From assembly GCA_902775975.1 (NCBI GenBank), contig CACYOC010000019.1, positions 1 to 45,646 of the forward strand: a stretch of DNA of 45,646 nt. Direction: 5' to 3'. This DNA comes from an uncultured Bacteroidales bacterium (lineage in GTDB: Bacteria; Bacteroidota; Bacteroidia; Bacteroidales; Bacteroidaceae). The stretch's first letter is position 1, and each line of letters starts with the position of its first letter. This document shows, in pieces, positions 34,033-42,124 of the stretch. Under the pieces are notes generated by a model. The model was not told the DNA's origin, made no database searches, and saw only the letters and a list, made by a program, of their open reading frames with translations. Both the position numbers and the translations under genes were made by a program.

Positions 34033-34575
34033 ATGAAAGAATTAAAAGGAACAAAGACAGAAAAGAACCTGCAGGAAGCATTCGCAGGTGAGAGCATGGC
34101 TCGCAACAAGTATTCGTATTGGGCATCAAAAGCCAAGAAGGACGGTTTCGTACAGATTGCCGCTATCTTTGAGGAGACGGCTGCCAACGAGAAGGAACAC
34201 GCCAAGATGTGGTTCAAGCTCTTGGAAGGCGGTGCCATCAAGGACACTGCTGCCAATCTGGAGGCTGCTGCCAGCGGCGAGAACTTCGAGTGGACAGACA
34301 TGTATGCCCGCATGGCCCGTGAAGCCCGTGAAGAAGGCTTCGACGAGATTGCCGAGAAGTTCGAGGGTGTTGCCAAGATTGAGAAAGAACACGAGGAGCG
34401 CTATCGCAAGCTGTTGGACAATGTCCGCAAGGAGCGTGTATTCTCTAAGGACGGCGACGTCATCTGGCAGTGTTCTAACTGCGGCCACATCGTTGTCGGC
34501 AAGAAGGCTCCCGAGGAGTGCCCCGTCTGCAACCATCCGCAAGCCTACTTCCAGGTAAAGGCTGAGAACTACTAA
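34033..34575 (+). CDS. rbr: Rubrerythrin
   Basis: A diiron peroxide-scavenging protein of anaerobes that reduces hydrogen peroxide in the cytosol. The 180 residues contain the ferritin-like four-helix domain with ligand motifs ExxH at 53-56 and 117-120 plus E20, and a C-terminal rubredoxin domain with C147, C150, C163 and C166. I see no promoter of TAnnTTTG type in front, so it may be read through from ansA across the repeat array. It ends at a bidirectional terminator. Confidence 0.95.
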   Translation: MKELKGTKTEKNLQEAFAGESMARNKYSYWASKAKKDGFVQIAAIFEETAANEKEHAKMWFKLLEGGAIKDTAANLEAAASGENFEWTDMYARMAREAREEGFDEIAEKFEGVAKIEKEHEERYRKLLDNVRKERVFSKDGDVIWQCSNCGHIVVGKKAPEECPVCNHPQAYFQVKAENY

Positions 34576-34611
34576 AAGGGACTGGTTGTCAGACCCTCAA
34601 GACAAGCAAAA

Positions 34612-34641
34612 GAAAAGCTCCCGATTGGGAGCTTTTCTTTA
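34612..34641. terminator. Bidirectional intrinsic terminator between rubrerythrin and the peptidase
   Basis: GAAAAGCTCCC (34612-34622) pairs perfectly with GGGAGCTTTTC (34627-34637) around GATT. It is T-rich on the plus side and, read on the minus strand, followed by TTTTGC, so it can serve both convergent genes. It touches the stop codon of the peptidase. Confidence 0.88.
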
Positions 34642-36837
34642 TTTCATTTCTCTCTTCAGGAAGTTCACACACTGACGGAACAAATGGTTGCGGGTGTTGC
34701 CGCCGGAGATGCCGTGACGACGATTGGTATATACCAACTGCTGGAAGTCCTTGTCGCACTGTACCAATGTCTCAGCATACTCTGCCGTATTGCGATAGTG
34801 AACATTATCGTCAGCCATTCCGTGACACAGCAGCAACGCTCCGTGCAACTTGTCGGCACGTGTCAAAGGACTGTCGTCGTACCCCTGAGGGTTCTCCTTC
34901 GGTGTTCGCATATAGCGCTCCGTATAAATGGTGTCGTAATAGCGCCAGGAAGTAGGAGGTGCAATGGCAATGCCGGCACGGAACACTTCCCTACCCTCCG
35001 ACATGGACATCAGGGTATTGAAACCGCCAAAGCTCCAGCCCCAGATGGCGATACGGTCTTTGTCCACGAACGACTGCTGTCCCAACCAAAGAGCAGCCTC
35101 CACTTGATCGCGGGCTTCCAGCTGTCCTAACCTCAGATAGGTACATTTCTCGAAGTCGGCACCACGGCCACCCGTTCCGCGATTATCTACACAGACACAG
35201 ACAAAGCCTTGCTGACAGAGATATTGCTCCATCATGGCACCCTGACCGCACATGCCGACCGACCAGGCGTTGCGAACCTGCTGATTGCCCGGGCCGCCAT
35301 ATTGATACATGACGACGGGATATTTCTTCGTAGCATCGAAACCGGCAGGCTTCACCATCCAACCGTTCAGGGTTACACCTTCTGAAGTAGTCAGCGTAAA
35401 CAACTCGCGACTGCCCAAACGGTAGTCCTTCAGCTTTTCTTGCAGCGCCTTATTGTCAATGAGCGTTGCCAACGACTTCCCACTGGCTGAGCAGAGGTCA
35501 TAAACGGCAGGTGTCTGCAGGTCGCTCCACGAATGGATAAAGTATTGGAAATGCTTGTTGAACGTTGCCGTATGCCAACCGGCTTTCGGTGTCAGACAGT
35601 CACGCTTGCCGTTTTCATGAGCTACCCAAATCTGCTGCTCGGTAGCACCCTTTTCGTGTGAGGCGAAATAGGTGTTGCCCGTCTTCTCATCATAGCCATA
35701 GACGGCACTCACCTCATAATTACCACTATCCACTTGTCGGAGCAGTTGTCCGTTCATGTTGTAAAGATAGAGGTGCATATAGCCGTCGCGGTCGCTGGGC
35801 AGCAGGATGTGCTTGTCGGTTAGGTGGATGCCGTGTATCACTTCCTCACGGACGTACTTGCTGACTTTTTCCTCTATGATGAGTTTGCTGATGGTAGAGA
35901 GCGGATGAGCCAGATAGAGGCGCAAGCAGTCCTGATGACGGTTCAGCGTATAGACCATCACCTGCGAGGCGTCGCTGGTTTTCTTCAGCAGAGGAATATA
36001 GTCATCCTGCTCCATCGGCACCTGCAACTGCCGTGTCTGACGACTCAGAATGTCGAAGCTCCATACCGTACAACGGGCATTCTCCTCACCGGCTATGGGA
36101 TATTTATAGGTATAGTAGCCCGGATAGTCGGCATATTCCTCACGGGAAGGATTCAGGCCCTTGAACAGCGGCATGGAGTATTCCTTGACAGGACGCTCGT
36201 CGTAGCGCACCCAAACCAACTGTTCGCTATTAGCGGTGAAGACCATTGCACGGCTGTTGCCGAACTCTTCTTCATTCACCCAATCGGGAATGCCGTTGAT
36301 AATCTCGTTGCGCCTGCCGTCTTTCGTCACCTGCACCTCGGCATTGTCATAGAGCAGCTTCACCAGGAAGATGTTGTTGTCACGCACAAAAGCAATCTGT
36401 TGACCGTCAGGCGAGAACAGCGGTGTCTGCTGAGGGCCACCATCCGACAATGGCACGATGCGGTTGTTACGGATGGTATATATATAATAGGTGGCGGTCA
36501 GCGAGTGACGATAGACGGCTTTGCTGTTCGTGCGCAGCAACATGCGCTGACCGTCAGGACTCATCTGGAAACCATCCAATCGTTCCACTTTAGCTCCCTT
36601 CACTGTTGCAAGGTCCAGTAGCGTACCTATCTCCTTGCCCGTCTTGAAGGCATACTGAACGATGCGTTTCCGGTCGTCCGACAAGCGGGCATAGCTCTCG
36701 CCGTCGGGCAATGCATGCACGCCACTCATGGTCTCGCCATAGAAGGCATTGGTGGCAATGTCCTTCAGTTCCAAATCTTTAGCACTTGTTGTCAATGTCG
36801 TAAGCAACGTCATTGCTATCATCATGATTTTTTTCAT
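34639..36837 (-). CDS. S9 family dipeptidyl peptidase IV-type serine peptidase
   Basis: A periplasmic or exported prolyl-type dipeptidyl peptidase that removes N-terminal dipeptides. The ATG at 36837 gives 732 residues with a signal peptide (KKIMMIAMTLLTTLTTSA, cleavage near 19). An N-terminal beta-propeller (DPPIV_N, about 80-440, with LSPDGQ-like repeats) precedes the alpha/beta-hydrolase domain. The catalytic triad is visible: serine in GWSFGG (about 602), aspartate in ADDNVH (676-677) and H708 (RRHGISGG). The frame 39 bp longer starts with a non-signal sequence and overlaps the promoter. It stands alone. Confidence 0.93.
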   Translation of the reverse strand: MKKIMMIAMTLLTTLTTSAKDLELKDIATNAFYGETMSGVHALPDGESYARLSDDRKRIVQYAFKTGKEIGTLLDLATVKGAKVERLDGFQMSPDGQRMLLRTNSKAVYRHSLTATYYIYTIRNNRIVPLSDGGPQQTPLFSPDGQQIAFVRDNNIFLVKLLYDNAEVQVTKDGRRNEIINGIPDWVNEEEFGNSRAMVFTANSEQLVWVRYDERPVKEYSMPLFKGLNPSREEYADYPGYYTYKYPIAGEENARCTVWSFDILSRQTRQLQVPMEQDDYIPLLKKTSDASQVMVYTLNRHQDCLRLYLAHPLSTISKLIIEEKVSKYVREEVIHGIHLTDKHILLPSDRDGYMHLYLYNMNGQLLRQVDSGNYEVSAVYGYDEKTGNTYFASHEKGATEQQIWVAHENGKRDCLTPKAGWHTATFNKHFQYFIHSWSDLQTPAVYDLCSASGKSLATLIDNKALQEKLKDYRLGSRELFTLTTSEGVTLNGWMVKPAGFDATKKYPVVMYQYGGPGNQQVRNAWSVGMCGQGAMMEQYLCQQGFVCVCVDNRGTGGRGADFEKCTYLRLGQLEARDQVEAALWLGQQSFVDKDRIAIWGWSFGGFNTLMSMSEGREVFRAGIAIAPPTSWRYYDTIYTERYMRTPKENPQGYDDSPLTRADKLHGALLLCHGMADDNVHYRNTAEYAETLVQCDKDFQQLVYTNRRHGISGGNTRNHLFRQCVNFLKREMK

Positions 36838-36862
36838 AAATATGTTTATTTCGAATACTATG

Positions 36863-36894
36863 CAAAGATACGACAAATAACACGAACAGCCAAA
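36863..36894 (-). promoter_or_regulatory. Promoter of the DPP IV gene
   Basis: On the minus strand TATCTTTG (36863-36870) and TTTG (36891-36894) are exactly 20 bp apart; 25 bp before the ATG. Confidence 0.8.
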
Positions 36895-36942
36895 TTATTT
36901 TGCATTTTTTCAAATTAGCAGTCACAAATAATTCGTATAATA

Positions 36943-36974
36943 TTTGGCAGTTTCAGAAATTAGTCGTACCTTTG
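36943..36974 (+). promoter_or_regulatory. tRNA-Ser(CGA) promoter
   Basis: TTTG (36943-36946) and TACCTTTG (36967-36974) are 20 bp apart; the tRNA begins 13 bp after the -7 box. Confidence 0.82.
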
Positions 36975-36987
36975 CATCCGATTTTCG

Positions 36988-37078
36988 GGAAGGTTGGCAG
37001 AGTGATCGATCGCGCTGGACTCGAAATCCGGTATACCCCTTTCGGGTATCGGGGGTTTGAATCCCTCACCTTCCGCCA
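36988..37078 (+). tRNA. tRNA-Ser (anticodon CGA)
   Basis: A type II tRNA with a long variable arm (TACCCCTTTCGGGTA). The acceptor GGAAGGT pairs with ACCTTCC, the anticodon loop is CTCGAAA, the T-arm contains GGTTTGAATCC, and GCCA is encoded at the 3' end, unlike in the other four tRNAs of the window. It reads UCG codons. Confidence 0.95.
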
Positions 37079-37105
37079 AAAGGAGTCTCGTTCTCCTCCA
37101 ATTCA

Positions 37106-37134
37106 AAAGGAAACCTTACGGGGTTTCCTTTATA
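37106..37134 (+). terminator. Terminator behind tRNA-Ser(CGA)
   Basis: AAAGGAAACC (37106-37115) pairs with GGTTTCCTTT (37122-37131), followed by a weak ATAT run rather than a pure T-tract, so read-through into valS is possible. Confidence 0.7.
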
Positions 37135-37155
37135 TATAATATATATTAATAAGGT
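37131..37155 (+). repeat. TATATAATAAGG leader element, copy 2
   Basis: An AT-rich string ending TTAATAAGGT just 3-4 bp before the valS ATG. It shares TATATAATA...AATAAGGT with copies before the genes at 14903 and 42125. Confidence 0.6.
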
Positions 37156-37157
37156 AT

Positions 37158-39851
37158 ATGGAATTAGCAAGTAAATACGATCCTAAAGAGGTCGAATCAA
37201 AATGGTATCAGTATTGGCTGGACAACAAGTTGTTCGCCTCAAAGCCTGATGCGCGTGAACCTTATACTATCGTCATCCCACCCCCCAATGTTACTGGTGT
37301 GCTGCACATGGGTCACATGTTGAACAACACCATTCAGGACATTCTGGTACGCCGTGCCCGAATGGAGGGAAAGAACGCCTGCTGGGTTCCCGGCACTGAC
37401 CATGCCTCGATTGCCACTGAAGCAAAGGTGGTGAAGAAGTTGGCTGAGCAGGGTATCAAGAAGCACGACCTGACCCGCGACGAGTTCCTGAAACACGCCT
37501 GGGAATGGACGGACGAGCACGGAGGCATCATCCTCAAGCAGCTCCGCCGACTGGGTGCCAGCTGTGACTGGGACCGTACGGCTTTCACCATGGACGAGAA
37601 ACGCTCCAAGAGCGTCATCAAGGTGTTCGTCGATTTGTATAACAAGGGACTTATCTATCGTGGACTGCGCATGGTGAACTGGGACCCCAAGGCCCTGACA
37701 GCGCTCTCTACCGAAGAGGTCATCTATAAGGAGGAGCACTCCAAGCTGTACCACCTGAAATATTATGTGGATGGTCCTGTGGATGCTGATTCCGTCAAGG
37801 GAGAAGGCAATGTCGTTCATCAAGACGAAAAAGGCTACTATGCCGTTGTTGCCACCACGCGTCCTGAGACCATCATGGGCGATACCGCCATGTGTATCAA
37901 TCCTAAGGACCCGAAGAACCAGTGGCTGAAAGGTCACAAGGTCATCGTTCCGCTGGTAGGTCGCGTGATACCCGTCATCGAAGACCGCTATGTGGATATC
38001 GAGTTCGGTACGGGCTGTCTGAAGGTTACTCCTGCTCACGACACCAACGACTACATGCTGGGCAAGACACACAACCTGGAGACCATCGACATCTTCAATG
38101 CTGACGGTACCATCTCGGAGCAGTCTCCCCTGTATGTCGGTATGGATCGCTTTGCCTGCCGCAAGCAGATTGCCAAGGACTTGGAGGCTGCCGGACTGAT
38201 GGAGCGTGTAGAGGACTATACCAATAAGGTAGGCTATTCTGAGCGTAATCCTGACACTGCCATCGAGCCACGTCTCTCACTGCAGTGGTTCCTCAAGATG
38301 AAACACTTTGCCGACATCGCACTGCCGCCCGTCATGAACAACGAGCTGAAGTTCTATCCTGAGAAGTACAAGAATACTTATAAGAACTGGTTGGAGAACA
38401 TCCAAGACTGGTGTATCTCACGTCAGCTGTGGTGGGGTCATCGCATTCCTGCTTACTACTACAACGACCAGGACGACTATGTGGTGGCTGTCAATCGTGA
38501 AGAGGCATTAAAGCTGGCACAGCAGAAAGACCCGAAGGTGACTGATGCTGACCTCCGTCAGGACGAGGACGCTTTGGACACTTGGTTCTCATCGTGGCTA
38601 TGGCCTATCTCGCTGTTCGACGGCATCAACAATCCCGGGAATGAGGAGTTGAACTACTACTACCCCACCTCAGACTTGGTGACAGGTCCCGACATCATCT
38701 TCTTCTGGGTTGCCCGCATGATTATGGCAGGTTACGAGTATGTAGGCAAGATGCCTTTCAAGCACGTCTATTTCACTGGTATCGTTCGCGATAAGCTGGG
38801 ACGTAAGATGTCGAAGTCGCTGGGCAACAGCCCCGACCCCATTGAACTCATCGAGAAGTTCGGTGCCGACGGCGTTCGCATGGGTATGATGCTTTCTGCC
38901 CCTGCAGGCAACGACATTCTGTTCGACGAGTCGCTCTGTGAACAAGGCCGTAACTTCAACAACAAGATATGGAACGCCTTCCGTCTGGTGAAGGGTTGGC
39001 AGGTGGCCGACGTGGAACAGACCGAGGCAGGAAAGACTGCCACACAATGGTTCGACGCCAAGTTGAAGGCTGCCAACGAGGAACTGCAAGACTTGTTCTC
39101 GAAGTACCGCATCAGCGAGGCGCTGATGGTAGTTTATAAACTCTTCTGGGACGAGTTCTCCAGCTGGTATCTGGAAATGGTAAAGCCCGCTTACGTCAAC
39201 GGACAGCCTCAGCCTATTGCCCGAAAGACTTACGAAGAGACACTGCGTTTCTTCGACATCCTGCTTAAGATGCTGCATCCCTTCATGCCTTTCATCACCG
39301 AAGAACTGTGGCAGGCTCTCTATGAGCGTAAGGAGGGTGAGAGCATCATGCGTGAGAGTCTGAAACTGGCAGCGCCTACCGCCGAAGAGCAGCAGTTGCT
39401 GAACGACATGGAACAGGTGAAGCAGATTGTCAGTGGAGTACGCATGGTACGCAGTCAGAAGAACATTGCCCCCAAGGAGCAGCTGCAGTTGCAGGTTGTA
39501 GGCCAGAACGCTTACGCCGCCTACAATGCCGTCGTTACCAAGATGGCCAACCTCAGCGCCATCGACGTGGTCAACGAGAAAGACGCCACCGCTTCTGCCT
39601 TCATGGTAGGTACCGACGAATTTGCCGTTCCCTTAGGAAACATGATTGACGTTGCAGCAGAAATCGAGAAGATGGAAGCTCAGCTGAAACACTTAGAAGG
39701 TTTCTTGGCAGGTGTCCAGAAAAAGCTCTCTAACGAGAAGTTTGTCGCTAACGCCCCAGAAGCTGTCGTGGCTATGGAGCGCAAGAAGCAAAGTGACTCT
39801 GAGGAGAAGATTGCAGCTTTGAAAGAATCGATAGCCGCCCTGAAAGGATAA
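37158..39851 (+). CDS. valS: Valine-tRNA ligase
   Basis: A class Ia aminoacyl-tRNA synthetase that charges tRNA-Val. The 897 residues contain the HIGH-type motif HMGH (50-53) and KMSKS (550-554), a CP1 editing domain between them (about 190-340), an anticodon-binding domain with the family-typical [11 protein letters not shown], and a C-terminal coiled coil (about 835-895). It lies between a tRNA-Ser gene and a bidirectional terminator. I see no T-box leader. Confidence 0.96.
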   Translation: MELASKYDPKEVESKWYQYWLDNKLFASKPDAREPYTIVIPPPNVTGVLHMGHMLNNTIQDILVRRARMEGKNACWVPGTDHASIATEAKVVKKLAEQGIKKHDLTRDEFLKHAWEWTDEHGGIILKQLRRLGASCDWDRTAFTMDEKRSKSVIKVFVDLYNKGLIYRGLRMVNWDPKALTALSTEEVIYKEEHSKLYHLKYYVDGPVDADSVKGEGNVVHQDEKGYYAVVATTRPETIMGDTAMCINPKDPKNQWLKGHKVIVPLVGRVIPVIEDRYVDIEFGTGCLKVTPAHDTNDYMLGKTHNLETIDIFNADGTISEQSPLYVGMDRFACRKQIAKDLEAAGLMERVEDYTNKVGYSERNPDTAIEPRLSLQWFLKMKHFADIALPPVMNNELKFYPEKYKNTYKNWLENIQDWCISRQLWWGHRIPAYYYNDQDDYVVAVNREEALKLAQQKDPKVTDADLRQDEDALDTWFSSWLWPISLFDGINNPGNEELNYYYPTSDLVTGPDIIFFWVARMIMAGYEYVGKMPFKHVYFTGIVRDKLGRKMSKSLGNSPDPIELIEKFGADGVRMGMMLSAPAGNDILFDESLCEQGRNFNNKIWNAFRLVKGWQVADVEQTEAGKTATQWFDAKLKAANEELQDLFSKYRISEALMVVYKLFWDEFSSWYLEMVKPAYVNGQPQPIARKTYEETLRFFDILLKMLHPFMPFITEELWQALYERKEGESIMRESLKLAAPTAEEQQLLNDMEQVKQIVSGVRMVRSQKNIAPKEQLQLQVVGQNAYAAYNAVVTKMANLSAIDVVNEKDATASAFMVGTDEFAVPLGNMIDVAAEIEKMEAQLKHLEGFLAGVQKKLSNEKFVANAPEAVVAMERKKQSDSEEKIAALKESIAALKG

Positions 39852-39873
39852 GGCATCATCGAATCAATAAAAG

Positions 39874-39912
39874 AAAAAACTGTGTCAGTAGCTATTGCTA
39901 ACACAGTTTTTT
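39874..39912. terminator. Bidirectional terminator between valS and gldB
   Basis: AAAAAACTGTGT (39874-39885) pairs perfectly with ACACAGTTTTTT (39901-39912), with a T-run on each strand. The minus-strand gldB stop codon directly abuts it. The loop TAGC-TATT-GCTA is itself a small hairpin. Confidence 0.9.
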
Positions 39913-40691
39913 TATTCTTCTAACAATTGGAGGAAGGTGACTTGCGGATGAGCATGCATGTATTGTTTCACTGCCGCAACTTGTTCGTTGTCGAACACAT
40001 GACGTTTCGTCAACTGATTGACAATCCATTGTATCTTTCCCATGTGGTAGTCACGCGACTGCTGTAAAACGGCATTCACTCCGCGAAGGGGATACTGGCT
40101 GAGGATAAAGAACGCCAGACAGTCAGGGACGATCATCTGCCTGGTCATCAGTTTACGTTGCTCCTGCGTGTAGTGCTGCTGATAGAAAGGATAGTCTGCA
40201 CCAAGATACTTGTCAAGACTGATGCCCAACGTTCCCGCCCCGACAATGATGCTTTGGTCAAAAGAACCTATCTGGGTATATACCTCGGGCAACTCCAAAG
40301 CAGGGAACTCTTCGTGCAGCCGCTCGAAAGCAGCCATCAGTTCATCGTTGACGTCGTCCATGTCAGCATACTGCTGCTGGACATCTGCCAACATACGCTG
40401 CAGCGTAGAGTCTTGGAAGAAATACAGGAACTTGGTGTTGATGTCCGTATCGTTCACACGTCCCAGATGCAGCACGTCTTCCATCAGCATACGGGTCTGC
40501 ATGGGGTAGTTGGTATTCAACTGTTGCATGGCAGCGACATCACCTGTCGTCAGGTAGAGGCTCTCTATACGGTCAAAGCGCTGAATGCCAGAACGACTGA
40601 CTTCAGCATCTGCATCTGATGTCCTCAATTTCCATTGACATCCTACGCAGACGAGCATTACAACTAATAATATGCCGTATATCTTACGCAT
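39912..40691 (-). CDS. gldB: GldB-like gliding-motility lipoprotein homologue
   Basis: A 259-residue lipoprotein: lipobox VGC with cysteine at residue 18. Its sequence resembles GldB of Bacteroidetes, with the typical core IVGAGTLGISLDKYLGADYPFY. In gliding species GldB is needed for motility and works near the type IX secretion apparatus, but homologues are common in non-motile Bacteroidales, where the role is unknown. No other gld, spr or por genes are here. The call rests on recognised motifs without an alignment. Confidence 0.82.
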   Translation of the reverse strand: MRKIYGILLVVMLVCVGCQWKLRTSDADAEVSRSGIQRFDRIESLYLTTGDVAAMQQLNTNYPMQTRMLMEDVLHLGRVNDTDINTKFLYFFQDSTLQRMLADVQQQYADMDDVNDELMAAFERLHEEFPALELPEVYTQIGSFDQSIIVGAGTLGISLDKYLGADYPFYQQHYTQEQRKLMTRQMIVPDCLAFFILSQYPLRGVNAVLQQSRDYHMGKIQWIVNQLTKRHVFDNEQVAAVKQYMHAHPQVTFLQLLEE

Positions 40692-40735
40692 GCTCTTATA
40701 TGTAACAAATGTTTAATTTGTTTTAAAATCTGGCG

Positions 40736-40767
40736 CAAAATTACTAAAAAACATTGTAAAAACCAAA
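40736..40767 (-). promoter_or_regulatory. gldB promoter
   Basis: On the minus strand TAATTTTG (40736-40743) and TTTG (40764-40767) are 20 bp apart, 44 bp before the ATG. Confidence 0.75.
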
Positions 40768-40806
40768 TTTTAACCTAAAAAAGATAAAAATCAGTATAAT
40801 TTTATG

Positions 40807-40814
40807 TATTTTTG
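40807..40814 (+). promoter_or_regulatory. Probable -7 element of the DUF4861 gene
   Basis: TATTTTTG at 40807-40814, 24 bp before the ATG at 40839; no clear -33 element. Confidence 0.5.
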
Positions 40815-40838
40815 TACGTAAACAAATCTATCGAGACA

Positions 40839-42086
40839 ATGAAAAGATTTCTATCATTCGCATTGCTGGCACTCGTTGGCCAGTTGGCTCAAGGACAGAA
40901 AGTCCTGGAAGTAAGCGTATCGAACACGACCAAGACGGCACGTACGGCACAGCCCGTTGTATTGCCGCTCAAATCATATTCACCGGACGTCAAGTCTGCT
41001 TTAGTGACCTTGGAGGGCGTGGAAGTGCCCTGCCAGTTAGACGATCTGAACCAGGACGAGGTCTTTGATGAGTTATGCTTCCTGGCCGACGTTGACAAGA
41101 AACAGACACAAACCTACACCGTCACGCTCTTCAGCGAGGGTACTCCCCGCTCCTATCCGGCACGGGTATATGCTGAGATGGTGTTGCCCAATACCAAGAA
41201 CAAGAAGTTAAAGAAGAATCAGCAGAACAACTATATAGAATCGCTGACAGCTCGTGGCGATGCGGCCTACACCTATAATGTCCAGCACCACCACGGAGTT
41301 GATTTCGAGAGCGAGCTGAACGGCATTCGCATCTATTTCGATGCTCGTCAGACTTTAGACCTCTACGGCAAATACCACAAGCAGCTGGAGCTGAAGGAGA
41401 CGCAGTTTTATACTGACGACGAACAAAAAGCGAAGGGCTATGGTGACGACGTGCTGTGGGTGGGCCAGACCTTTGGATTAGGAGCTTTCCGCGGATGGGA
41501 TGGCAGCCACCCCACACTGGTGGAGCCCGTCCGTACTCGTACACAGCGCATCATCAGCTATGGCCCGTTGCGCACCATCGTCGAGGTAGTTGACCGTGGA
41601 TGGAAAGCGCCATTAGTCACCGATGCATCCTCTGATAAGACTATCAATATGACGCTGCGCTATACACAGTACGCCGATCACCACGATACGGATATCGATG
41701 TGTTCTTCAACAAAGACGTTAGCGACTATCGCTTCTCCAGCGGTATCATTAACGTAAAGGGTTCGCAGGAGTTCAGCGACAAGTGCGGACTGCGTGCTTG
41801 CTGGGGTACCGACTATCCTTCGACGGACACGCTGAAATGGAGCCGCGAGACGGTAGGACTGGCCATCTATGTGCCCAGCAAGAACATTGTCAGCGAAGAA
41901 CCGGCCAATAAAGACAACTACACCTACGTCCTGAAGGCCGATGGACGTTCACTGTCTTACAAGGTCAACTATTGTTCCGACAAGGAGACTTTCGGCTATC
42001 ACTCGGCGAAGGACTGGTTTAATTATCTGAAAGTCTGGAAGCGTGAGGTAGAGAATCCCGTCACGGTGACGGTCAACGAGAAATAG
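40839..42086 (+). CDS. DUF4861 domain-containing exported protein
   Basis: A 415-residue protein (ATG at 40839; the longer frame starts inside the promoter) with a signal peptide (KRFLSFALLALVGQLAQG, cleavage near 19). The body resembles DUF4861 proteins, often found near polysaccharide-utilisation genes in Bacteroidales: KEVEVSVSNTTKTART-like start, YNVQHHHGVDFESELNGIRIYFD, KGYGDDVLWVGQTFGLGAFRGWDG and YHSAKDWFNYLKVWKREVENPV near the end. Function not established; carbohydrate-related activity is only inferred from the family's usual context, and no such context is here. Confidence 0.82.
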   Translation: MKRFLSFALLALVGQLAQGQKVLEVSVSNTTKTARTAQPVVLPLKSYSPDVKSALVTLEGVEVPCQLDDLNQDEVFDELCFLADVDKKQTQTYTVTLFSEGTPRSYPARVYAEMVLPNTKNKKLKKNQQNNYIESLTARGDAAYTYNVQHHHGVDFESELNGIRIYFDARQTLDLYGKYHKQLELKETQFYTDDEQKAKGYGDDVLWVGQTFGLGAFRGWDGSHPTLVEPVRTRTQRIISYGPLRTIVEVVDRGWKAPLVTDASSDKTINMTLRYTQYADHHDTDIDVFFNKDVSDYRFSSGIINVKGSQEFSDKCGLRACWGTDYPSTDTLKWSRETVGLAIYVPSKNIVSEEPANKDNYTYVLKADGRSLSYKVNYCSDKETFGYHSAKDWFNYLKVWKREVENPVTVTVNEK

Positions 42087-42091
42087 TCGCT

Positions 42092-42114
42092 TTTATATAA
42101 ATATATAATAAGGT
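42092..42114 (+). repeat. TATATAATAAGG leader element, copy 3
   Basis: TATATAA...TATATAATAAGGT, 11 bp before the uvrA ATG. It shares its last 14 bases with the copy at 14868-14890. Confidence 0.6.
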
Positions 42115-42124
42115 TCGCGTACGC

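Noticed and set aside
33915-34376. A minus-strand frame ending in a long MGL repeat
   Set aside because: It is the reverse complement of the 9-bp minisatellite and of the rubrerythrin gene; the repeat unit is a multiple of three and leaves all frames open.
36988-37157. Integration site of a mobile element at tRNA-Ser(CGA)
   Set aside because: I see no duplicated tRNA 3' end, integrase gene or composition change; a terminator and valS follow directly.
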